Of a DNA stretch of 7,765 nt, positions 1 to 6,203 are shown in pieces (position 1 is the stretch's first letter; each line of letters opens with the position of its first letter). This DNA is from an uncultured Faecalibacterium sp. (GTDB taxonomy: Bacteria; Bacillota; Clostridia; Oscillospirales; Ruminococcaceae): contig CALDNF010000080.1 in assembly GCA_937917475.1 (NCBI GenBank), positions 1 to 7,765 on the forward strand. Reading direction: 5' to 3'. A model generated the notes under the pieces. The model did no database searches. It saw only the letters and a program-made list of their open reading frames with translations, and was not told the origin of the DNA. The translations under genes and the position numbers were made by a program.

Positions 1-1281
1 TGGATTAACGAGTCTGCTGCGATGCACGACTTCATGCGGAGCATCCTTGAGGATAAGTACGGCTGGGTCTGCGACTTCACCTCCGGCACCGAGGCTGCAT
101 GGCCCGCTGAGAACGCAGAGCACAACACTGACTACCTCTTCCCTGTGGAGGAGCACAACTACATGGCAAGTGAGAGCGCTTCCGGCAAGCCCCGCAACGT
201 CCTGTTCCAGGAGTACATTGAGGAGCTGGGCTACGGCATCGACTTCAAGACCGGCCTTGCCAAGCTGGAAAAGGATTCCTCCGGCCGTATCACCGGCATC
301 ATTGCCCAGAGCACCGAGGACGACCACTTCATCCGCTACAATGCGGCCAAGGGCGTTCTGCTGGCCTGCGGCGGTTACTGCGGCAACCCCTACATGATGG
401 AGAAGCTGGACCCGCTGGGCACCTCCGTCACCACGGCCTGCTCCTACTCTCCGGCTGACAAGGGCTACGGCATCCGTGCCGCTGTCTGGGCTGGTGCAAA
501 CCTCGATAAGGAAGCTGCTCCCATGCTGTTCGACCGCGGCATCGTAGCTCCTGGTGTGGACGCCGGTTATGTGGAGAGCGCAAGCTCCTTTGGCGGCAAA
601 GCGTTCCCCGGTACCGTCAGCCAGTACAACACCGGCACTCAGCCGTTCCTGAAAGTCAACCGCAACGGTGAGCGTTTTGCAAACGAGAGCTGCCCCTACA
701 ACGATATTGTGTACGCCGCTTCTCATCAGCCGGGCCGTGTCTATGCTCAGATCCACGACTCCAGCTTCCATGAGGACATTGAGCGGTTCCACACCATCGG
801 TTGCTCTGCCATGTCCCGCAATATGCCTCAGATGGTCGACAGCCAGATGGAGCAGCACATTGAGAACGGTCTGATGTTCAAGTGTGATACGCTGGATGAA
901 CTGGCTGACAAGCTGGGCTTCACCGGCGAGGCCAAGGAGACCTTCCTTGCTACGGTGGACCGTTACAATGAGCTGTACGATGCACAGGAAGATACCGATT
1001 TTGGTAAGCCTGCTTACCGCCTGAGTGCTATCCGCAAGGCTCCCTTCTATGGCTGCTGGCTGGGTGCATCTCTGCTGACCACCGAGCAGGGCATTGCCAT
1101 CAACGAGAAGGGTCAGGCCCTTGATACCAACAATCAGCCCATGGAGGGCCTGTACATCACCGGCGATATGTCCGGCAGCTTCTTTGCAAACAACTATCCC
1201 TGCCTGATGGCCGGTGTGGCCATGGGCCGTACCCTGACCTTCGCTATGAAGGCCATCAAGCAGATGGCAGGCATGGAATAA
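1..1281 (+). CDS. FAD-dependent oxidoreductase, fumarate reductase/ketosteroid dehydrogenase superfamily, C-terminal part (5' partial)
   Basis: The frame is open from base 1 (WINESAAM...), so the ATG at 22 is internal and the gene starts outside the window; 426 residues are visible. The GxGxxG nucleotide-binding N-terminus is therefore missing. Visible signatures are the flavin-domain strand GVLLACGGY (visible residues 118-126), the substrate-domain motif NRNGERFANES (about 222-232) and the C-terminal FAD-binding GLYITGDMSG followed by NNYP and a GRTLTFA helix. Family members reduce or oxidise small unsaturated substrates with bound FAD; many in gut anaerobes serve in respiration. From a remembered alignment, the Arg and His residues used by fumarate reductases are replaced, while Tyr233 (in ESCPYND) and Tyr399 (in NNYP) sit where ketosteroid dehydrogenases have catalytic tyrosines. 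The substrate cannot be named. A terminator follows directly, so this gene ends its own transcription unit. Confidence 0.9.
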   Translation, partial: WINESAAMHDFMRSILEDKYGWVCDFTSGTEAAWPAENAEHNTDYLFPVEEHNYMASESASGKPRNVLFQEYIEELGYGIDFKTGLAKLEKDSSGRITGIIAQSTEDDHFIRYNAAKGVLLACGGYCGNPYMMEKLDPLGTSVTTACSYSPADKGYGIRAAVWAGANLDKEAAPMLFDRGIVAPGVDAGYVESASSFGGKAFPGTVSQYNTGTQPFLKVNRNGERFANESCPYNDIVYAASHQPGRVYAQIHDSSFHEDIERFHTIGCSAMSRNMPQMVDSQMEQHIENGLMFKCDTLDELADKLGFTGEAKETFLATVDRYNELYDAQEDTDFGKPAYRLSAIRKAPFYGCWLGASLLTTEQGIAINEKGQALDTNNQPMEGLYITGDMSGSFFANNYPCLMAGVAMGRTLTFAMKAIKQMAGME

Positions 1282-1312
1282 GTTCTGTATTTCATCCGAT
1301 GATTTGATCCTT

Positions 1313-1355
1313 AAACCGCCGAGCTTCCGGGAACCGCCGGGCTTGGCGGTTTTTT
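1313..1355 (+). terminator. Intrinsic terminator after the flavoprotein gene, with two possible left arms
   Basis: The compact hairpin pairs AACCGCC (1332-1338) with GGCGGTT (1345-1351) across a 6-base loop and runs into a T tract (to 1355). A longer alternative uses an identical AACCGCC copy at 1314-1320, extended to 1313-1324, against 1341-1352, giving 12 pairs including one G-T, with a small CCGG/CCGG stem inside. Both share the same right arm and T tract, so either fold should terminate. It lies 32 bases after the flavoprotein stop and separates that gene from the polysaccharide operon. Confidence 0.88.
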
Positions 1356-1408
1356 GCGGTAAATGCACAAAAACAAGAGGGATAACCGCCAGAAAATACT
1401 GGAAGCAG

Positions 1409-1437
1409 TTGAAAAAGAGGAGAGCACTTGTTATTAT
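1409..1437 (+). promoter_or_regulatory. Sigma-70/SigA-type promoter of the polysaccharide operon
   Basis: TTGAAA (1409-1414) and TATTAT (1432-1437) are separated by exactly 17 bases, and the surroundings are AT-rich. Transcription would start near 1444, leaving a leader of about 30 bases before the ATG at 1473. That is too short for a c-di-GMP riboswitch, so any c-di-GMP control is more likely to act on the PilZ domain of the second gene. A weak inverted repeat, CCAG-N6-CTGG (1389-1402), lies just upstream of the -35 and could be an operator, but the arms are only 4 bases. Confidence 0.7.
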
Positions 1438-1472
1438 AAAAAGAGATAGTTTCAGAAAGAGAGGATGCCCCC

Positions 1473-2192
1473 ATGTACGAACATTGCTGTGTGCTCATCC
1501 CGGCATACCAGCCGCCGGAAAGCGTGCTTGCCTATCTGGATACACTGACAGCAGAGGGATTTTGCGATATCCTGTTGGTGGACGACGGTTCCGGCCCGGA
1601 CTATGCCGGACGATTTGCGCAGTTCGGACAGCACGCAGGGTGCGAAGTGATCGGCTATCCGGTCAACCGGGGCAAAGGCGGGGCCATGAAATATGGCTTT
1701 GCCCATATCCGTGCCACCCGGCCGGATTGTCAGGTGGTGGTCACGGTGGACTGCGACGGTCAGCATATTGCGCCGGACGTGGCCCGTGTGGTGCAGATGG
1801 CAGAAGAAAACCCCGATGCAGTGATCCTTGGTGTGCGGGATTTCTCCAAGACGGTGGATGGAACGCCGGTGCCGCTGCGCTCCCGCTTTGGCAACGGATG
1901 CAGCACGCTGGTGTTCTGGCTGCTCTATCACTTCTGGCTGCCGGATACTCAGACCGGCCTGCGGGCGTTTTCGACTTCCTTACTGAAACAGATGGAGGCG
2001 ATTCCCGGCCAGCGGTATGAGTATGAGGCCGAGGTGCTGACCACCTGCGTCCGCAGGAAGATCCCAATGAAGACCTTGCCCATTACCACCGTGTATGAAA
2101 ACGAGAATAAGGGCAGCCATTTTAATCCCCTGCGGGACAGTGCCCGGATCATGGGCGTGATGCTGCGGGGAGTGCGGGGGAGACCATATTGA
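1473..2192 (+). CDS. Family-2 glycosyltransferase, polyprenyl-phosphate-sugar synthase (DPM1/DPG synthase) type
   Basis: This 239-residue protein has a GT-A fold with no evident membrane segment. Motifs in order: VDDGS (36-40), NRGKGGAMKYG (65-75), the metal- and nucleotide-sugar-binding DCDGQH (93-98), RFGN (138-141), DTQTGLRAF (158-166) and YEYEAEVL (182-189). This set is typical of dolichyl/polyprenyl-phosphate mannose or glucose synthases, which move a sugar from a nucleotide carrier to lipid phosphate on the cytoplasmic face. It lacks the C-terminal membrane helices or GtrA domain carried by some relatives. The start is supported by AGAGAGG (1458-1464), 8 bases upstream. It is the first gene of the operon, and its stop overlaps the TTG start of the next gene. 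A likely job is making the lipid-phosphate sugar used by the GT-C-like protein two genes on; this is inferred. The sugar is unknown. Confidence 0.9.
   Translation: MYEHCCVLIPAYQPPESVLAYLDTLTAEGFCDILLVDDGSGPDYAGRFAQFGQHAGCEVIGYPVNRGKGGAMKYGFAHIRATRPDCQVVVTVDCDGQHIAPDVARVVQMAEENPDAVILGVRDFSKTVDGTPVPLRSRFGNGCSTLVFWLLYHFWLPDTQTGLRAFSTSLLKQMEAIPGQRYEYEAEVLTTCVRRKIPMKTLPITTVYENENKGSHFNPLRDSARIMGVMLRGVRGRPY
2176..2191 (+). promoter_or_regulatory. Ribosome binding site and TTG start overlapping the upstream stop
   Basis: GGGGGAGA (2176-2183) sits 5 bases before the TTG at 2189-2191, and this TTG overlaps the preceding TGA (2190-2192) in the string TTGA. An in-frame ATG at 2216 is the alternative start, but the A-rich sequence in front of it holds no Shine-Dalgarno. 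The arrangement predicts translational coupling of the two glycosyltransferases and a rare-type start for the second. Confidence 0.7.
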
Positions 2193-4306
2193 AAACAAAA
2201 ATTCAAAAGCAGTCCATGACAGACAGAAAGAAGGACCGGAAGGAAAAACTTCTCTTTGGCATCACCGTGGTGCTGATGCTCCTTTATCTGGGCTGGCGCA
2301 TCCTCTGCACCCTGCCGCTGGATCAGGGCTTGCCCCAGATGATCTTTGCGGTACTGCTCATTGTAGCTGAGTGCGTTACCGTGTCCACTACCTTTGAGCT
2401 CTATTACCGCAAACTGAAGAGCGACAGCGGCAGGCTGAAACTGCCTCAGATCCCGCCGGAAGAATATCCGGACATCGATGTTTTTATCGCCACCCACAAT
2501 GAGCCCTGCGAGCTGCTGTATAAAACGGCCAGTGCCTGCACTTTTATGGAATACCCGGACAAGAGCCGGGTGCATATTTATTTCTGTGATGACACCTGCC
2601 GCCCGGAGGTGGCGCAGCTGGCGCAGGAATTGGGCATCGGCTATCTGGGAGCCGAAAACAACGAGTACGCCAAATCCGGCAACCTGAACCATGCCCTTTC
2701 CTGTACCCATTCCCCCCTCATTGCTACCTTTGATGCCGATATGATCCCCCGGCGGAGCTTTCTGATGGATACCGTACCCTATTTTGCTCTGCCGGATTAC
2801 ATCGATGAGGATGGCGTGTGGCGGCGGCGTACCGACGAAGAAAAGAACGAAAAGTTCCGGATCGGTCTGATCCAGACGCCTCAGAGCTTTTACAATCTGG
2901 ATTTGTTCCAGTTCAACCTCTATGCCGAGGATCTGATCCCCAACGAGCAGGATTTCTTTTCGATGGAAGTTAACCAGATGCGCAACTCCTCCAATGCCTG
3001 CGCCTACACCGGCAGCAATACGGTGATCTCCCGGGCGGCGATGGAGGAGATCGGCGGGTTCCCGTACCACACCATTACGGAAGATTTTGAGACCAGCTGC
3101 CGCCTGCAGATGGCAGGCTATATCACCTACGCCACCGATAAGGTGGAGGCCCATGGCCTGTCCACCACCGATGTGCGTTCCATGATGAAACAGCGGGTGC
3201 GGTGGGCCCGGGGCGTTATCCAGAGCCTGCAAAATACCCACGCCGTCTTTTCCCACAAGCTGCCTCTCAGCGCACGGATCACCTATCTGAATTCGTTTTT
3301 GTACTGGTGGTCTTTCTTCAACCGGATGATCTTCATTCTGGCTCCCATCATGTTTGCCCTTTTTGATTTTCAGGTGGTCAACTGTACGCTGCCCCAGCTG
3401 CTTATTTTCTGGCTACCCAGTTATTTTTTCTACAGCCAGTCCATGAAGCTGCTGTCCAGCAACATCCGGAGCCAGAAGTGGAGCCAGATCATCGACACGA
3501 CCTTTGCACCCTCGTTGATCCTGCCGGTGCTGCTGGAAACTCTTCACATCCGGGAGACAAAATTCAAGGTCACCAACAAGAAAAAAACATCCGGCAACAG
3601 CCGCTCCGTGCTCAATCTTCTGCCCCATTTGATTCTGATCGTTCTGTCGGTGGCGGCGATCCTGCGGTTCATCCATGGCAAATACGGCATGGCACTGGTC
3701 TACAGCTCTGTCATCCTCTATTGGCTGGGACACAACCTCATCTCGCTGCTCTATGCGGTGGCCTTTATGCTGGGCCGGGAGATGCCCCGGAAAAACGAAC
3801 GTATTGAAGCCCGGGAATCGGCCCGTCTGGAATGGGAAGACGGTGCGTTGGACGGCCATACCGAGAATCTTTCGGATGGCGGAGCTCTCATGGTCACACC
3901 GGGTGGGCTCCCCGAGGGTATGAAGGAATTCACCCTGACCATCTCCACATCGTTTTATTGCGCAAAGCTGCGGGCAACGCCGGTCAGTGATAATCGCCTG
4001 CCCCGGGGCAGCCGGCATCTTCTGCCGGAGGAGGACGACGACGAACACCACATCTGTGCGTTTCAGGTGGAGCCGCTGGATGAAGAAAACAAACGGCAGT
4101 ACATTCAAATTATCTATGACCGGGCTACGACCATTCCCCGGGAGCTGGACAACTGGAACACAACGTTTGATGACATGGTGCGGATCGTGAGTTTCCGCTT
4201 CCGTGATCTGCTGGCCCGGTTCCGCCGCAGAGGGGGACAGCATCAAGCGGGCCCGGAGTACAAAAAGAGGGAACGGAGGGGAGAACATGCTGTGGACCAT
4301 TCTTAA
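2189..4306 (+). CDS. BcsA-like processive polysaccharide synthase with C-terminal PilZ (c-di-GMP) domain
   Basis: This 705-residue membrane protein resembles bacterial cellulose synthase BcsA. Two N-terminal helices (about 21-40 and 49-67) precede the GT-2 domain: THNEP (102-106), CDD (133-135), KSGNLN (162-167), DAD (182-184), QTPQSFYN (229-236), TGSN (274-277), the catalytic-base motif TED (297-299) and QRVRW (335-339), which holds the growing chain end. Further helices follow (about 366-392, 400-417, 476-495, 500-528). FKVTNK (459-464) matches the BcsA gating-loop FxVTxK. The PilZ domain has RKNER (534-538, RxxxR) and NLSDGG (560-565, N-x-S-x-x-G), so c-di-GMP binding should be intact. The protein should polymerise a UDP-sugar and export the chain. 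Odd points are an extra charged insert (about 202-224) between DAD and QTPQ, an acidic EEDDDEHH stretch (614-621) and a very basic tail. Cellulose, mixed-linkage glucan or another beta-glycan are all possible. No BcsB or BcsZ is adjacent. Confidence 0.93.
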   Translation: MKTKIQKQSMTDRKKDRKEKLLFGITVVLMLLYLGWRILCTLPLDQGLPQMIFAVLLIVAECVTVSTTFELYYRKLKSDSGRLKLPQIPPEEYPDIDVFIATHNEPCELLYKTASACTFMEYPDKSRVHIYFCDDTCRPEVAQLAQELGIGYLGAENNEYAKSGNLNHALSCTHSPLIATFDADMIPRRSFLMDTVPYFALPDYIDEDGVWRRRTDEEKNEKFRIGLIQTPQSFYNLDLFQFNLYAEDLIPNEQDFFSMEVNQMRNSSNACAYTGSNTVISRAAMEEIGGFPYHTITEDFETSCRLQMAGYITYATDKVEAHGLSTTDVRSMMKQRVRWARGVIQSLQNTHAVFSHKLPLSARITYLNSFLYWWSFFNRMIFILAPIMFALFDFQVVNCTLPQLLIFWLPSYFFYSQSMKLLSSNIRSQKWSQIIDTTFAPSLILPVLLETLHIRETKFKVTNKKKTSGNSRSVLNLLPHLILIVLSVAAILRFIHGKYGMALVYSSVILYWLGHNLISLLYAVAFMLGREMPRKNERIEARESARLEWEDGALDGHTENLSDGGALMVTPGGLPEGMKEFTLTISTSFYCAKLRATPVSDNRLPRGSRHLLPEEDDDEHHICAFQVEPLDEENKRQYIQIIYDRATTIPRELDNWNTTFDDMVRIVSFRFRDLLARFRRRGGQHQAGPEYKKRERRGEHAVDHS
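4275..4289 (+). promoter_or_regulatory. Ribosome binding site fixing the start of the GT-C-like gene
   Basis: GGAGGGGA (4275-4282) lies a few bases before the ATG at 4287, inside the last codons of the preceding gene. It favours this start over the in-frame ATG at 4203, which would add 28 polar residues read from the PilZ-gene tail and has no comparable site. The chosen start overlaps the upstream gene by 20 bases, which suggests translational coupling. Confidence 0.75.
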
Positions 4307-6188
4307 AACGGCAGGGCTTATCCTTTCCTTTGCCGGATGGATGCGGCTGCTGGCAAAGCTGCTGCGGGTGGATTTTTGCTTTATCCCGGCGGCGGTGCTC
4401 AGCACAGCAGCTCTGGCGGTTTATTTCGGCGGAATTTTCGGACTGCTGTATCCGGCAGCTCTTGCGGTTTATGCGGGGGGCATTGTGCTGTTTTGCGTCG
4501 GGTGCATCTGCCAATACTGTAAAAAGAAAGCGTTTCATTGGAATCTTCGGCTCCATCTGCGGGAGATTTGTCTGGGGGCAGGGACGCTTTGTTTTTTGTC
4601 CCTGCTGCCCAATGCACATTTTCAGCACTACGATAATTTTTCCCACTGGGGCATCGTGGTCAAGCTGATGCTGTCTACGGATGCTTTCCCGACGGCGGAT
4701 ACCGGGATGATCGATTTTCTCAACTATCCGCTGGGCACTTCCTCCGTTCTATACTATGTCTGCCGGTTCAGCAGCCGGAGTGAAGGATCCATGCTGCTGG
4801 CGCAGGGCGTGCTGATCTTTGCATTTTTCTATGCCATATTCGGAATGATCCGCCACCCAAAGTGCTTTCTGCTCAGTGCCCTGCTGGGAGCGGGATTGTC
4901 GATGCTGAGTTTCTTCAATATTACCATCCGGATCAACAATCTTCTGGTAGATTTTCTTCTTCCGGTGGTCACGCTGGCCTGCTGGGCGGTGATCCTGCGC
5001 TACAGCACACAGCTGGAAAAAATGCTTCCGCTGCTGATGCTGTATCAAAGCTTTCTGCTCATCATCAAGAATACAGGAGCAATCTATCTGGCCTTTACCT
5101 GCTGTGTGTTTCTGCTGCGGGTGCCCCGGGCGTTCCGGCGGCTCCCGGTTCCCAGACATGGAAAAAAGCTGCGTGGGTGGGAGATTTTTTTGCCAACCAT
5201 GTGCACACTTCTGCTCAGCGGGCTGTCCTGGGCGGCGTGGCAGTATCATTGCAAAACCGCCTTCCCGGATGTGGTCAATAAGTTTGACACCGATCTTGTG
5301 GAGATCGGGGCGGCAGGTACCGGAAAAAGCCCGGAGGAGCTGCGCACCATCCTGACCGTTTTTGTGCAGACCGTGCTGGATATCACCACACGGCCGACTT
5401 TGGGCTTTGTGCTGCTGAATCTTTTCGGCGTGGCCTGTGCGGCGGGCATCTGGGTGCGGTGGCACAAACCGGTGAGAACGATGCTGGTCTCTCAGCTGCT
5501 GCTGAATGGTATGGTGATCGTCTACTATCTTGGAATCCTGGGGCTGTATCTTTATTCGATGCCCTCGGACGAGGCGGTGGTGCTGGCGGGTTTTGACCGC
5601 TACGCCTGCAGTATTATCGTGCTGTTTGCAGGTGGGCTGGTGCTGCGGATCGAAGAACGGATCGAGGACCTGCTGGAATATCACCCGGATGGAATGGTCT
5701 GGTATCAGAACCCCGCAGAAAAGCGGCTCTATCAGAAATGGGTACTGTTCAGCCTGACCTTCCTTTTTCTGGTGCTGACCAGCGAATACAACGGCACCCG
5801 TTATACGGCGCAGGAAACGGATTATTCGCTGCCGGAAGTGATCCAAAGCGTTACCGGAGACCGGTGGCCCGAGGGGGGAAAAGAGGACGAGACCCGCTAT
5901 CTGCTCTACGGCTCAGACCGGGACGGTCAGATGACCAGCTATTATTTTCAGTATGTGGCACGTTATTACCTTTACGCACCCCATGTGGATGCGGTCTGCG
6001 TATTTTATGAACCCAACCTCGAAAATCTGCTCAGCGGTTACGACTGTCTGGTGATCGTTGAGCCGGACATCGGGGAGCAGCGGATGCTGAAACGGAATTT
6101 CGGCATCGATGGCACCGCAGGGTTTTACCGGATCGATCGTACGGCGGAGGGTCTGGTTCTGACCGCCGTTTCAGACAGCAATGCGTGA
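4287..6188 (+). CDS. Multi-pass membrane protein, probable GT-C-type glycosyltransferase
   Basis: The protein has 633 residues, with roughly 11-13 hydrophobic segments spread over residues 5-499 and a soluble C-terminal domain (about 500-633), probably outside the cell. The motif HYDNFSHWG (114-122), after the first helices, resembles the acidic first-loop motif of GT-C enzymes in Gram-positive bacteria. A second likely loop ends in FDRY (436-439), another charged spot before a helix, as in that fold. GT-C enzymes take sugars from polyprenyl phosphate and place them on acceptors on the outer face. This fits the first gene of the operon, which should make such a donor. The gene overlaps the BcsA-like gene by 20 bases and is followed 15 bases later by the TIM-barrel gene. 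It could instead be a polymerase- or flippase-like protein. The membrane topology is secure; the enzymatic call is moderate and the substrate is unknown. Confidence 0.75.
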   Translation: MLWTILKTAGLILSFAGWMRLLAKLLRVDFCFIPAAVLSTAALAVYFGGIFGLLYPAALAVYAGGIVLFCVGCICQYCKKKAFHWNLRLHLREICLGAGTLCFLSLLPNAHFQHYDNFSHWGIVVKLMLSTDAFPTADTGMIDFLNYPLGTSSVLYYVCRFSSRSEGSMLLAQGVLIFAFFYAIFGMIRHPKCFLLSALLGAGLSMLSFFNITIRINNLLVDFLLPVVTLACWAVILRYSTQLEKMLPLLMLYQSFLLIIKNTGAIYLAFTCCVFLLRVPRAFRRLPVPRHGKKLRGWEIFLPTMCTLLLSGLSWAAWQYHCKTAFPDVVNKFDTDLVEIGAAGTGKSPEELRTILTVFVQTVLDITTRPTLGFVLLNLFGVACAAGIWVRWHKPVRTMLVSQLLLNGMVIVYYLGILGLYLYSMPSDEAVVLAGFDRYACSIIVLFAGGLVLRIEERIEDLLEYHPDGMVWYQNPAEKRLYQKWVLFSLTFLFLVLTSEYNGTRYTAQETDYSLPEVIQSVTGDRWPEGGKEDETRYLLYGSDRDGQMTSYYFQYVARYYLYAPHVDAVCVFYEPNLENLLSGYDCLVIVEPDIGEQRMLKRNFGIDGTAGFYRIDRTAEGLVLTAVSDSNA

Positions 6189-6190
6189 AA

Positions 6191-6197
6191 AAGGAGA
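6191..6197 (+). promoter_or_regulatory. Ribosome binding site of the TIM-barrel gene
   Basis: AAGGAGA lies 6 bases before the ATG at 6204 and just after the TGA at 6186-6188. The 15-base gap leaves no room for a promoter or terminator, so the gene belongs to the operon. Confidence 0.8.
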
Positions 6198-6203
6198 ATC
6201 GCT

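Noticed and set aside
1356..1472. Possible c-di-GMP riboswitch before the operon
   Set aside because: The transcript would begin near 1444, leaving about 30 leader bases, and no GEMM-like conserved core is visible.
1304..2020. Open frame of 238 codons on the plus strand overlapping the first glycosyltransferase
   Set aside because: It starts inside the terminator, runs through the promoter and reads the glycosyltransferase in the wrong frame, giving an Arg/Cys/Gly-rich product.
1949..3256. Open frame of 435 codons on the minus strand across the two glycosyltransferase genes
   Set aside because: It is antisense to well-supported motifs in both genes, has low-complexity His/Gly/Gln-rich composition, and is a by-product of GC-rich codon use.
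4203..4286. Upstream ATG extension of the GT-C-like gene by 28 codons
   Set aside because: The added residues are polar and read from the tail of the PilZ gene; the GGAGGGGA before 4287 and the hydrophobic sequence after it favour the later ATG.
3413..4405. Open frame of 330 codons on the minus strand over the PilZ region
   Set aside because: It is antisense to conserved PilZ motifs, with no recognisable protein features and no supported start.
4749..5846. Open frame of 365 codons on the minus strand within the GT-C-like gene
   Set aside because: Its His/Gln-rich translation has no domain pattern, and it mirrors a membrane protein with a clear ribosome binding site.
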